Below, piece after piece: positions 27,708-35,697 of a stretch of 49,207 nucleotides of DNA (position 1 is its first letter; every line of letters starts with the position of its first letter). The stretch spans positions 1-49,207 of the forward strand of contig JAAZIQ010000005.1 in the NCBI GenBank assembly GCA_012800795.1, written 5' to 3'. The position numbers were made by a program, and so were the translations under genes. This DNA comes from Bacillota bacterium (GTDB lineage Bacteria > Bacillota > Dethiobacteria > Dethiobacterales > Dethiobacteraceae). Below the pieces are notes generated by a model. The model was not told the origin of the DNA. It worked only from the letters and a program-made list of their open reading frames with translations, and did not search any database.

Positions 27708-27737
27708 TCATAATTGCCCCTCCTGCACATATATTTT
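27708..27737 (+). promoter_or_regulatory. Possible sigma-E promoter for spoIIID
   Basis: TCATAATT (27708-27715) resembles the sigma-E -35 (kmATATTT, 7 of 8) and CATATATTTT (27728-27737) resembles its -10 (CATAcAnTT). The 12-base spacing is slightly short. SpoIIID is a sigma-E gene in B. subtilis. Confidence 0.5.
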
Positions 27738-27766
27738 GTAACAAGAAGATTGGAGGGGGCGGCCTG

Positions 27767-28036
27767 ATGCAGGATTATATAGAACAGCGTGTGCTGGAAA
27801 TCAGTTATTATATCCTTGAGACCGGTGCTACTGTCAGGCAGGTGGCAAAAAAGTTTGGTGTATCAAAGTCTACCGTCCATAAAGATGTGACGGAAAGGCT
27901 CCCCTATATCAATCGCAAGATAGCTCGCGAAATCAAAGCAATTTTGGAAAAAAATAAAGCGGAACGCCATTTGCGCGGGGGTGAAGCTACACGGCAGAAG
28001 TACCTGGCCCTAAGAAAAAAGAAAAAACAATCATAA
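27767..28036 (+). CDS. spoIIID: Sporulation transcription factor SpoIIID
   Basis: SpoIIID is a small DNA-binding regulator that adjusts sigma-E gene expression in the mother cell. The 89-residue product is very close to the family: DYIEQRVLEISYYILETGATVRQ, the helix-turn-helix VAKKFGVSKSTVHKDVTERLP, and the signature RHLRGGEATRQKY with a basic tail. The start is ATG 27767 after GGAGGGGGCGG; the frame is open upstream into spoIIQ but this is not coding. It is followed by mbl, the same order as in B. subtilis. Confidence 0.96.
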   Translation: MQDYIEQRVLEISYYILETGATVRQVAKKFGVSKSTVHKDVTERLPYINRKIAREIKAILEKNKAERHLRGGEATRQKYLALRKKKKQS

Positions 28037-28099
28037 AAAAGGAAAACATGGTAAATTGAGCGAAATACTAACAAAGTTTCTCTTATTTGCTTCTTAGCC

Positions 28100-28132
28100 T
28101 TTGCCTTGAGGACTTCTCTCCTCTGAGGCAAA
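28100..28132 (+). terminator. Hairpin between spoIIID and mbl
   Basis: TTTGCCT-T-GAGGA, loop CTTCTC, TCCTC-TG-AGGCAAA gives a 12-bp stem with a small internal loop. Only a short T-rich run (TTATTTC) follows, so it may be a weak terminator or mRNA-stability hairpin. Confidence 0.45.
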
Positions 28133-28178
28133 TTATTTCAGTCTAATTGGGACAAGCATTTAAGTTGGGGTGAGGGTA

Positions 28179-29198
28179 ATGAATTTGGGAACTGACATGG
28201 GAATAGACCTGGGGACGGCCACTGTTTTGGTCCATTTGCGCGGTAAAGGCATCGTGCTGCATGAACCTTCTGTGGTGGCCATTGAGCAAAATTCACGCCA
28301 AGTCTTGGCGGTAGGTGAAGAAGCGCGCCAAATGCTGGGCCGCACACCGGGCAATATTGTGGCTACACGGCCGCTCAGAGAAGGAGTAATTGCCGATTTT
28401 GACGTAGCGGAAATAATGCTGCGCCATTTTATTAACAAAGTAAGTGAAAAAAGAAGACTGCTACGCCCCCGTGTTGTTGTCTGCATTCCGGCTGCCACCA
28501 CTTCTGTGGAAAAAAAGGCAGTGGTGGAAGCAATCCTGCGCTCCGGCGCACGGGCTGCTTTTCTGATCGAAGAACCGCGAGCCGCTGCTTTAGGTGCAGG
28601 TTTAGATATCTTTGAACCCACAGGGCATATGGTCATTGATATCGGCGGCGGTACCACAGATATTGCCGTGCTTTCCCTGGGTGAAACCGTCATTTCAGAA
28701 AGTGTCCGGGTAGGGGGCGATAAATTTGATGAAGCCATTGCCCGCTATATAAAAAGAGAATATAATTTGCTCATTGGGGAGAGGACGGCGGAAGCATTAA
28801 AAATAGAAGTGGGTACTGCCTTCCCTGGTAATTTAAATGCCGAGATGGAAATACGCGGCCGTGATATGGTTTCCGGACTGCCCCGTTCTTTGCGTGCCAA
28901 TTCTCAACACGTACTGGAAGCCATTGAAGAGCCCTTGGAAGCTATTGTTAGCTGTGTGCGTCATGTTTTAGAAATCACACCACCTGAACTTGCCGGTGAT
29001 ATTATTGATCATGGCATAATTTTAACCGGTGGCGGAGCCATGCTTAACGGTCTGGACAAAATGTTGACACAAGAAACCGGTGTTAATGTTTATTTAGCGG
29101 ATGATCCCATTGCCTGTGTGGCTTTGGGAACAGGCAAAGCCCTTGAACAGCTGGATAAAATACAGCATACTTTAATTTCACCAAAACGTTTGGCCTAA
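28179..29198 (+). CDS. mbl: MreB-family actin-like cell-shape protein Mbl
   Basis: The 339-residue protein is an actin homologue that forms membrane-associated filaments guiding sidewall peptidoglycan synthesis. Landmarks are the phosphate-1 motif GIDLGTATVLVHL, the phosphate-2 motif VIDIGGGTTDIAVLS and the adenosine motif ILTGGGAMLNGLDKML. I call it Mbl rather than MreB because it follows spoIIID, as in B. subtilis, and is not next to mreC/mreD. ATG 28179 follows GGTGAGGG; GTG 28170 is an in-frame alternative. Confidence 0.92.
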   Translation: MNLGTDMGIDLGTATVLVHLRGKGIVLHEPSVVAIEQNSRQVLAVGEEARQMLGRTPGNIVATRPLREGVIADFDVAEIMLRHFINKVSEKRRLLRPRVVVCIPAATTSVEKKAVVEAILRSGARAAFLIEEPRAAALGAGLDIFEPTGHMVIDIGGGTTDIAVLSLGETVISESVRVGGDKFDEAIARYIKREYNLLIGERTAEALKIEVGTAFPGNLNAEMEIRGRDMVSGLPRSLRANSQHVLEAIEEPLEAIVSCVRHVLEITPPELAGDIIDHGIILTGGGAMLNGLDKMLTQETGVNVYLADDPIACVALGTGKALEQLDKIQHTLISPKRLA

Positions 29199-29215
29199 CC
29201 TTGAAAATATAAGCT

Positions 29216-29246
29216 AAAAGGGACGATTCTTCGTTCCCTTTTTTAT
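29216..29246 (+). terminator. Terminator after mbl
   Basis: AAAAGGGA-CGA/TCG-TCCCTTTTTT forms a hairpin with one bulge and a six-T tail, 18 bases after mbl. Confidence 0.75.
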
Positions 29247-29364
29247 GTGTCTAAAAAACCATTTCTTCATATAATAAAAATAAAGTTTTTCCTGGGGTTT
29301 ATGGCAGGGAAAAAGCAGTGAAGGGTGGAATAGTGATTTAAGGAGAAAGCGGAGGGCGAGAAAA

Positions 29365-29619
29365 ATGGCGATAAGAATTAAAAGTATCAGAGAGGTAAGG
29401 GGTCGACTGGAAGAATTAGTGGAGACGCTGCACAAAGGGCCTGTTTTTTTGGCCAAAAAGGGCCGGGTAACGGCGGTACTGATGGACTTGGCGGATTATC
29501 ACAGCTTACTTGGGGAAATAGAAGACCTAAACGAAATTATACATACCATGGGAGACTGTAACTGCTGCAGCGAGGATGACGAAACACTAAAAAAACTAAT
29601 GGCTTTAAACTGCGAATAA
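29365..29619 (+). CDS. Phd/YefM-type antitoxin (orphan)
   Basis: The 84-residue protein resembles Phd/YefM antitoxins: an N-terminal half like IKSIREVRGRLEELVE, then GPVFLAKKGRVTAVLMDLADYHSLL, the usual core pattern. Such proteins repress their own operon and neutralise a RelE/Doc-type toxin. No toxin frame is found next to it on either strand, and a strong terminator follows, so it looks solitary. The C-terminal end (GDCNCCSEDDE) is acidic with three clustered cysteines, not typical of the family, and could bind a metal. It may be a domesticated regulator rather than part of a toxin pair. Confidence 0.72.
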   Translation: MAIRIKSIREVRGRLEELVETLHKGPVFLAKKGRVTAVLMDLADYHSLLGEIEDLNEIIHTMGDCNCCSEDDETLKKLMALNCE

Positions 29620-29635
29620 GAAAATAAAGCAAAAA

Positions 29636-29679
29636 CAGGATGTGAGTACAAATTTCTTTGCACTCACATCCTGCTTTTT
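29636..29679 (+). terminator. Strong terminator after the antitoxin gene
   Basis: A perfect 12-bp stem (CAGGATGTGAGT / ACTCACATCCTG) with a 14-base loop is followed by CTTTTT. Confidence 0.88.
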
Positions 29680-29931
29680 CGGATAGTAAAATTGAGCCAC
29701 TTTTTCTATCCGATGGGGTTTTAAGGGGGAAATCCCTTTAATTTGTGGGGTGATCGAGACCGCAGATTTGTCGCCTACTGATGAAATCTTTTCTCGTGAT
29801 TGATATTAACTTTACGAATTACAGGGTGGAAGCTATCAGAAGGATAGGCTAGTACCAATGTCGAAGTTAAACTGATACGGAGTGAATTTTGTTATTTTGT
29901 ATAAGAATATAGTTCTGGGAGGAGTAAAAGG
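29680..29931. other. Gap before the A+T-rich LicD insert
   Basis: No gene is supported here. An 8-bp inverted pair (TCGGATAG near 29680, CTATCCGA near 29706-29713) and a small AAGGG/CCCTT hairpin near 29721-29739 are the only structures I see. The final bases carry a ribosome-binding site (CTGGGAGGAG). It marks the left border of the atypical insert. I saw no transposase gene or clear attachment repeats. Confidence 0.4.
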
Positions 29932-32751
29932 TTGAAAACAACTCTTCACTCCTATGACAAGGAGGATCTACATCAGAGGAATTTCGGGGAACAACTAATT
30001 ATAGATGCAGCGAAAACTAACTTTACCATTAGAGAGATATTGTCAGAAGCAGGCGCAAAGAGGCCCATGCTTGTTTTGCACAGCTTTGATGCTAATTTGT
30101 TTCACAATGTCTATGGAACACAAAATGTTGACATGGTCCTATTCAGTGATTTTGGAAACGATATAGCATATGATGATGTTGTTGAAGGGGTAAAATGCTT
30201 TCAACACCACCGCTGTGATTTCATTATCTCCTTTGGAGACGAATCTGTAATCAGTATGGCAAAGAATATTAGCCTATTTTCAACTTTGGATGCAGATAAA
30301 AACTTTTTTTTACAAGATTGGGGTTATACCCCTATAAAGCATTTGGCTATACCTACCACGGCAGGACTAGGTAGTGAGTCAACCAAGTTCAGCATGCTTC
30401 ACTATAAGGGAGAGCTTAAAATTATTGACCATGATAGTATCCTGCCTGATTATGTTATTCTCGATGCGCAGCTACTTCCAGAAGTGCCTTCTTATCTGCA
30501 AAAAAGCGCAATGATGGGCGCAATCTGTCAAGCTATTGATTCTTTATGGTCGATTAATTCTTCGCAAAAGAGCATGAAGTATGCACAAAATGCTATAAAG
30601 CTGATTTTTTCTCATTACTCTGCATATCTTCAGGGGTCTGAAGAAGCTGCTTATTATATTATGATGGCCGCAAATTACAGCGGCAGAGCTGTTAATTACA
30701 CACAACTATCCGCGCTCCATGATATGGCCTATAAGATGGCTTTTCTTGATTGCATAGATTTTGGACATGCTCTTGCTTTTTGCTTGCCGGCGTTTTGGAA
30801 ACATATGAGCAAAAACTTGGAAAAGTGCAGGGACCCGCGGGGTACTGAACATATACAGGATGTTTTTAAAACATTAGCGACACTTTTTGCAGCACAGGAT
30901 AATGAAGAAGCACTGACAAAGTATTTTGTTATGCTTTATCATATGAAATTAGAAGATGGGAATAATGTGCTTAATGCAGTGCCTAAAACCATTGAAGCGG
31001 ATAGACTTCAGTATAATCCAATTGCAATCGAGTCTCAGGAACTTATAGAAATATACGAATTGGCGTTAAAGGAACGGGAAGAGTGCAAGAAATATCGATT
31101 GTTGGATGAGCATAAAGAGAAAACTCTTATGGCGTATGACTGGTTTGCAAAGACATGCAAAGAGCACGGAATTTCTTATGTTGTTCTCGGAGGTGCTGTC
31201 GTTGGTGCCCTGCGTCACGGTGGATTTGTCCCTTGGGATGATGATATTGATATCGGCATAAGGCTGCCGGAACTTGAGAAATTTAGAAGGATATCAAAAG
31301 CAAGCTTGCCGCCTGGTTTTGCCTGGAGCCATCCTGATACAAACAAAAAACATCCCCGCCTTTTTGGTAAAATTGTTTATCAAGGGAGATGCTGCCTTGA
31401 TGTGTTCCCCATCGTGAAAACACCGGGTAACATGCTGTTATCAAAAATTCACCATAAAACAATTCGCTTTTTATATAAAGTTTATCTGCAAAAAATCAGA
31501 TATGATAAGGTTCCGAAAAGACTAAAAAATAAAATTAAAAGATATATTTTTAAAATAGTAGCGTTGTTTTTTCATAGGGATACAATAATTAAATTCAGTG
31601 AAAAAGTTATGGGCATGTTTGAGAAGAAAGAGGCTGCCCGTTACATCAGCATTTGCGGCAGATATAAACATCATAAAGAGCTGATTGAAAAGGAATGGAT
31701 AGAGCTTGCACCTGAATATGTCAGCTTTGAAGGTAGAATGATACCTGTTTTTTATAATTATCAGGATTATCTCACCAGGCTATACAATAACTATATGATT
31801 ATGCCACCTTTTAAGTCACGCAAATCAGACCATAATCTTAGAATCAAAATGTACAATATAAATGGTTTTATCCCGGAATATATGCCGAAGTTACAACAAA
31901 TGGAATGTGACATGCTTCAGGAGTTTATTGCAATCTGTGAAAAATACAACTTACGTTATTATGCAATCTCAGGCACGGCATTAGGGGCAGTAAGGCATAA
32001 GGGCTTTATTCCTTGGGACGATGACGTCGATATCGCTATGCCAAGGGAAGATTATGATCGTTTCTTGGCTGTTGCAGGAAAACATCTTAGTAAGCATCTC
32101 TTTTTACAAACGTATAAGACGGAAAAGGGTTGCCCCAGATTTTTTGCTAAAATTAGGAATTCCAATACAACTTTTATTGAGGTGGGTGCAAAAAAAGATA
32201 CACGTAACCGTGGGATCTATATTGATATTTTCCCAATGGACGGATATCCTAGAAATAAATGGAAGCAGCTGGAGTGCATGTGGAAAAACTACTTGTTTGA
32301 TGCATGTATTCACTATATTTATCACAGTTTTAGCTTAAAGAAGGTTTTGCTTTATAAGTCAAATAAAGGAAGAAGGATTATTAAACGTTTCATTGGTGCT
32401 ATTGCAATGCATACGAAATACCGTGGCTATGACCTTGCTAAAATTAATCTGGCAAAAGAAGAATATGTAAAAAGTTTTTCCTATGATGAAAGCGAACTGA
32501 TCTGCAGTTATGGTGGTGTCTACGGAAAAAAAGAAATTATCCCCAAGCATTATTTGGGAGAAGGAGTTTTTATGCAATTTGAGAATCTAACTATCAGGAT
32601 TCCCGAAAGATATGACGACTATCTAAAACATTTTTATGGTGATTATATGCAAATGCCTCCTGAACACACTCGTTCTGTAGGGCATCCCAGAGAGATTGTT
32701 GACTTAAATAGAAGTTATCGTTATTACCAGCAAAAAACTAATGGATCATAA
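29932..32751 (+). CDS. Three-domain fusion: degenerate Fe-ADH-like domain plus two LicD domains
   Basis: The 939-residue protein starts with TTG after GGGAGGAG. Residues about 1-365 resemble iron-containing alcohol dehydrogenases (FGDESVISMAK; IPTTAGLGSES), but two of four metal ligands are lost: G196 and Q200 replace Asp and His, while H263 and H279 remain. Two LicD phosphotransferase domains follow (about 390-640 and 655-935), each with the core GxxxGAxRHxGFxPWDDDxDI (near 420-440 and 683-700) and a similar C-terminal end (YLTRLYNNYMIMPP, YLKHFYGDYMQMPP). LicD enzymes move phosphocholine, ribitol phosphate or similar groups from CDP donors to glycans. With the cytidylyltransferase and SDR behind it, the gene probably decorates a surface polymer. 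Codon use is more A+T-rich than in the housekeeping genes. Confidence 0.85.
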   Translation: MKTTLHSYDKEDLHQRNFGEQLIIDAAKTNFTIREILSEAGAKRPMLVLHSFDANLFHNVYGTQNVDMVLFSDFGNDIAYDDVVEGVKCFQHHRCDFIISFGDESVISMAKNISLFSTLDADKNFFLQDWGYTPIKHLAIPTTAGLGSESTKFSMLHYKGELKIIDHDSILPDYVILDAQLLPEVPSYLQKSAMMGAICQAIDSLWSINSSQKSMKYAQNAIKLIFSHYSAYLQGSEEAAYYIMMAANYSGRAVNYTQLSALHDMAYKMAFLDCIDFGHALAFCLPAFWKHMSKNLEKCRDPRGTEHIQDVFKTLATLFAAQDNEEALTKYFVMLYHMKLEDGNNVLNAVPKTIEADRLQYNPIAIESQELIEIYELALKEREECKKYRLLDEHKEKTLMAYDWFAKTCKEHGISYVVLGGAVVGALRHGGFVPWDDDIDIGIRLPELEKFRRISKASLPPGFAWSHPDTNKKHPRLFGKIVYQGRCCLDVFPIVKTPGNMLLSKIHHKTIRFLYKVYLQKIRYDKVPKRLKNKIKRYIFKIVALFFHRDTIIKFSEKVMGMFEKKEAARYISICGRYKHHKELIEKEWIELAPEYVSFEGRMIPVFYNYQDYLTRLYNNYMIMPPFKSRKSDHNLRIKMYNINGFIPEYMPKLQQMECDMLQEFIAICEKYNLRYYAISGTALGAVRHKGFIPWDDDVDIAMPREDYDRFLAVAGKHLSKHLFLQTYKTEKGCPRFFAKIRNSNTTFIEVGAKKDTRNRGIYIDIFPMDGYPRNKWKQLECMWKNYLFDACIHYIYHSFSLKKVLLYKSNKGRRIIKRFIGAIAMHTKYRGYDLAKINLAKEEYVKSFSYDESELICSYGGVYGKKEIIPKHYLGEGVFMQFENLTIRIPERYDDYLKHFYGDYMQMPPEHTRSVGHPREIVDLNRSYRYYQQKTNGS

Positions 32752-32774
32752 TAATCAAGGGAGTGGTGATAAGT

Positions 32775-33491
32775 ATGAATGTTGCAATAATCCTTGCCGG
32801 TGGTAGTGGGCGGCGAACGAATCAGGATATTCCTAAACAGTTTATTAATGTATATGATAAACCCATTATTATCTATACACTGGAAGCATTTCAAGAGCAT
32901 CCTGAAATCGATGCCATTGAAGTTGTCTGCCTGGACGGCTGGCAGGCAATATTAAAATCGTATGCTAAACAATTCAATATTACAAAGCTAAAATGGGTTG
33001 TCACAGGAGGGGAAACGGGCCAAGAATCCATTCGCAACGGGGTATTTAATCTGCGAAATGAGCTTTCACCAGACGATGTGGTTATTATTCATGACGGTAT
33101 CCGCCCCTTAGTTGATGAGGAGGTTTTGTCAGACGTTATAGTAAAGTGCTCAATTTATGGAAATGCTGTTTCATCTCTTCCTTATAATGAGCAGATTTTT
33201 AAGATCTATGATGACAAGTCCACTAAGGAATATATTCGCCGGGAAACTTTAAGAAGGGTGCAGACTCCTCAGGCTTATAAATATGGCAAGTTATTGTGGG
33301 CTTATGAAGAAGCGTTTGCGAAAAATATCGGCATTCACGGCTCTTCCTATACGAATACTATGATGGTAGATTTAGGAGAGACTCTTTATTTTGCTGCAGG
33401 TTCAGACAGAAATATTAAGATTACAACCGCAAGTGATATCGAGTTATTTAAAGCACTGCTTTCACTGAAACAAAGTCATTGGCTCAAATAA
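32775..33491 (+). CDS. IspD/TarI-like cytidylyltransferase
   Basis: The 238-residue product is a CTP-dependent nucleotidyltransferase of the IspD/TarI family. The nucleotide-binding motif IILAGGSGRRTNQDIPKQF is at the N-terminus, DVVIIHDGIRPLVDEEV carries the metal-site region, and RRVQTPQAYKYG is typical. Given its place between a LicD gene and an SDR gene, I favour a TarI-like role (making a CDP-activated alditol or similar donor) over isoprenoid synthesis. ATG 32775 is chosen because GGGAGTGG lies upstream at the right distance; the GTG codons at 32763 and 32766 fall within that site. The actual substrate is not readable from sequence. Confidence 0.83.
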   Translation: MNVAIILAGGSGRRTNQDIPKQFINVYDKPIIIYTLEAFQEHPEIDAIEVVCLDGWQAILKSYAKQFNITKLKWVVTGGETGQESIRNGVFNLRNELSPDDVVIIHDGIRPLVDEEVLSDVIVKCSIYGNAVSSLPYNEQIFKIYDDKSTKEYIRRETLRRVQTPQAYKYGKLLWAYEEAFAKNIGIHGSSYTNTMMVDLGETLYFAAGSDRNIKITTASDIELFKALLSLKQSHWLK

Positions 33492-33512
33492 CAGGAAAGG
33501 GAAGGATACAAA

Positions 33513-34574
33513 ATGTTTGAAAGCAATCCTCTCTATCAAGAAGACTTGTTTAGGGTGGCGGAGCTAAAATTGCCTTGGGATAAATTCAATAACAAGACGA
33601 TACTGGTAAGTGGTGCGTCAGGGCTTTTGGGGACCTTTTTGATTGATGTGCTCATGCTGCGTAATGAGCGGCACGGAATGGATATTCGCCTTATTGCTTT
33701 GGGCAGAAGTCAAAAAAAAGCTCAAAAACGCTTTTATAAGTATTGGCAAAGCAAGTTTTTTAGTTTTATTCCGCATGATATTAATAACCCTTTACAAGAT
33801 ATAGGTAGAGTTGACTATATCATACATGCCGCCAGTAATACACATCCGGTAGCTTATGCAACAGATCCCATCGGTACTATTACTGCCAATGTTATCGGTA
33901 CACAAAATTTATTAGATTACGCTGTAAAGCATAATTCTCTTCGTGTGATGTTTTTGTCTACTGTAGAAATATATGGGCAAAATAGAGGCGACACAGAATA
34001 TTTTAATGAGAAATACTGCGGGTATATAGACTGCAATACTGTAAGAGCCGGTTATCCCGAAAGTAAGCGTCTGGGGGAGTCTTTGTGTAATGCCTATATT
34101 AGTCAGTATGGACTTGATATTGTTATCCCGCGGCTGTGTCGGATCTATGGGCCTACAATGCAGAAAACTGACACAAAGGCATTATCTCAGTTTATCAGGA
34201 ATGCGCTACAGGGTGAAGATATAGTTTTAAAAAGTGAAGGTAATCAGCTATATTCTTATTGTTATTGTGCAGATGCTGTTGCTGCCCTTTTAACAGTGTT
34301 GCTTTGCGGCAAATCCGGTGAAGCTTATAATGTTGCGGATAAGAGATCTGATATTACACTAAGGGATCTTGCACAGACAATCGCCAGTATTGTTGGCAGG
34401 AAAGTTGTTTTTCAACTCCCGGACAGTGTTGAGTCTGAAGGTTTTTCTAGGGTAACGAAAGCGTTACTGGATTCTACAAAGCTGCAGGAGTTGGGGTGGA
34501 AAGCTCACGATAATATCCAAACTGGTTTAGAAAAGACTATAAAAATATTAAAAGAGGAATGGAATCAAGAATGA
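33513..34574 (+). CDS. Extended SDR: NAD-dependent epimerase/dehydratase
   Basis: This 353-residue protein is an extended short-chain dehydrogenase/reductase. It has the NAD-binding GASGLLGTFL loop, DYIIHAASNTHP, a STVEIYGQ segment, and the catalytic YPESK (Tyr-x3-Lys). Relatives act on nucleotide-activated sugars (epimerases, dehydratases, UDP-glucuronate decarboxylases); the exact reaction is unknown. It probably works with the cytidylyltransferase gene 21 bases upstream to make or modify the CDP- or NDP-linked donor used by the LicD fusion. A terminator follows, ending this three-gene unit. Confidence 0.82.
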   Translation: MFESNPLYQEDLFRVAELKLPWDKFNNKTILVSGASGLLGTFLIDVLMLRNERHGMDIRLIALGRSQKKAQKRFYKYWQSKFFSFIPHDINNPLQDIGRVDYIIHAASNTHPVAYATDPIGTITANVIGTQNLLDYAVKHNSLRVMFLSTVEIYGQNRGDTEYFNEKYCGYIDCNTVRAGYPESKRLGESLCNAYISQYGLDIVIPRLCRIYGPTMQKTDTKALSQFIRNALQGEDIVLKSEGNQLYSYCYCADAVAALLTVLLCGKSGEAYNVADKRSDITLRDLAQTIASIVGRKVVFQLPDSVESEGFSRVTKALLDSTKLQELGWKAHDNIQTGLEKTIKILKEEWNQE

Positions 34575-34611
34575 CATAATTATTTGTCAACATTTTCGCT
34601 GGGTTTTTCCT

Positions 34612-34647
34612 AAAGAGCATCGTCTAATTGACTGATGCTCTTTTTCG
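34612..34647 (+). terminator. Terminator after the LicD insert
   Basis: A 10-bp stem (AAAGAGCATC / GATGCTCTTT), extendable inside by AGTC-type pairing, is followed by a short T run, 37 bases after the SDR stop. Confidence 0.83.
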
Positions 34648-34660
34648 TCTCTGGTAGGGC

Positions 34661-34730
34661 AGGGCCTTCTCATGAGGTGTTAGACGTATGAATTCTATGC
34701 GTCAAGTCCGTAGAGAATAAAGAAAGCCCT
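34661..34730 (+). other. Possible structured RNA leader before the first LCP gene
   Basis: AGGGCCTTCT (34661-34670) pairs with AGAAAGCCCT (34721-34730) with one mismatch. Inside lies a 7-bp hairpin GACGTAT (34683-34689), loop GAATTC, then ATGCGTC-type bases to 34703, with one G-U pair. I recognise no known riboswitch class. It lies after a terminator and 50 bases before the LCP start. Confidence 0.35.
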
Positions 34731-34742
34731 GATAGTGCATTT

Positions 34743-34761
34743 TAGGTAAAGAAACTACCTA
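34743..34761. repeat. Inverted repeat before the first LCP gene
   Basis: TAGGTA, seven bases, TACCTA lies 18 bases upstream of the start codon and could be an operator half-site pair or a small hairpin. Confidence 0.35.
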
Positions 34762-34779
34762 TTCTATAAGGTGAAAATT

Positions 34780-35682
34780 ATGAAAAGAAAAGGGAAGATA
34801 TGGAAAATGATTCTGCTAGTTGGCCTGGTTTTTCTGCTGCTTTGGTTTTCCTCTGTTTGGGTGCGTATTTATGAGCGCTCTCCGGCCCCAACAGACAGGG
34901 AACCTTTAGGCGATATTACTAATATACTGCTTTTGGGCGTTGACCAGCGGGCAGATGAACCAAGTCGTGCCGATACCATTATTATTGTGAGCATTAACCA
35001 TCTGACGGAGGAGCTGGCGCTCATTTCCATTCCTCGTGATTCCCGTGTGGCTATTCCCGGCCATGGTTTAGACAAAATAAATCACGCCATGCAGTTTGGC
35101 GGTGTAGCCTTACTAAAAACAACAATTGAGCAGCTGCTGGAGGTGCCTATTCACCATTATCTATATACAAACCTAATTGGTTTTGAGCAGATGATTGATG
35201 CTATTGGCGGCATTGACTTGGTGGCAGAACGAGAAATTATCGGCGCAGACGGGCGCCCCATTGTAGAGAAAGGTCATCAGCATTTAAACGGCAAACAAGC
35301 CCTTACTTACGTCCGTTTCCGCTCTGATGCGGAAGGCGATTTCGGGCGCATGCGGCGCCAGCAACAAGTGGTTAAAGCCATTATTCAGCGGATAGGCCAA
35401 GTGGAAAGTATAGCCAGATTCCCATTTCTTTTGGAACAGTTGGGCCGCCATTTGCGTACAGACATGTCTGCGGCCACCCTTTTACATTTTGCCCGCACAG
35501 TGATGGAGCTGGATTTTAGCAAAATACCGGCCGTGCAACTGCAGGGCAGAGTAACTACCATAGACGGTATCTCATATGTTTTGCTTGATCAGGCATTTTT
35601 GCTCGATACCGTACAGCGTTATCTGCGCTGGGAAAGAGAAACTGTCAGTCCTTACCGCAGCGCTTGCGCAGTCACAATATAA
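34780..35682 (+). CDS. LCP (LytR-CpsA-Psr) family wall-polymer ligase
   Basis: LCP proteins transfer teichoic acids or capsular glycans from undecaprenyl lipid carriers to peptidoglycan, outside the membrane. The 300-residue protein has one N-terminal helix (about 8-28) and an LCP domain with ILLLGVDQR, RADTIIIVSI, the arginine-rich SIPRDSRV, DKINHAMQFGG and YVRFRSDAEGDFGRMRRQQQ. Arginines and aspartates for phosphate and metal binding are present. ATG 34780 follows AAGGTG; GTG 34771 would overlap that site. It is followed at 15 bases by the PHP gene and later by a second LCP gene, so several polymers, or one with redundancy, are attached. Confidence 0.93.
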   Translation: MKRKGKIWKMILLVGLVFLLLWFSSVWVRIYERSPAPTDREPLGDITNILLLGVDQRADEPSRADTIIIVSINHLTEELALISIPRDSRVAIPGHGLDKINHAMQFGGVALLKTTIEQLLEVPIHHYLYTNLIGFEQMIDAIGGIDLVAEREIIGADGRPIVEKGHQHLNGKQALTYVRFRSDAEGDFGRMRRQQQVVKAIIQRIGQVESIARFPFLLEQLGRHLRTDMSAATLLHFARTVMELDFSKIPAVQLQGRVTTIDGISYVLLDQAFLLDTVQRYLRWERETVSPYRSACAVTI

Positions 35683-35697
35683 GAAAGAGGGTACATA

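Noticed and set aside
27491-27766. N-terminal extension of spoIIID
   Set aside because: It overlaps the end of spoIIQ and its terminator and does not resemble the family; the normal 89-residue protein begins at 27767 with a good site.
29680-29931. Insertion-sequence remnant at the left border of the LicD insert
   Set aside because: A short open stretch exists on the minus strand, but no transposase motif, terminal inverted repeat or target duplication could be recognised.
29932-31030. Functional alcohol dehydrogenase in the N-terminal part of the LicD fusion
   Set aside because: Two of the four metal ligands and the GGGS nucleotide loop are altered, so catalysis of the usual type is unlikely.
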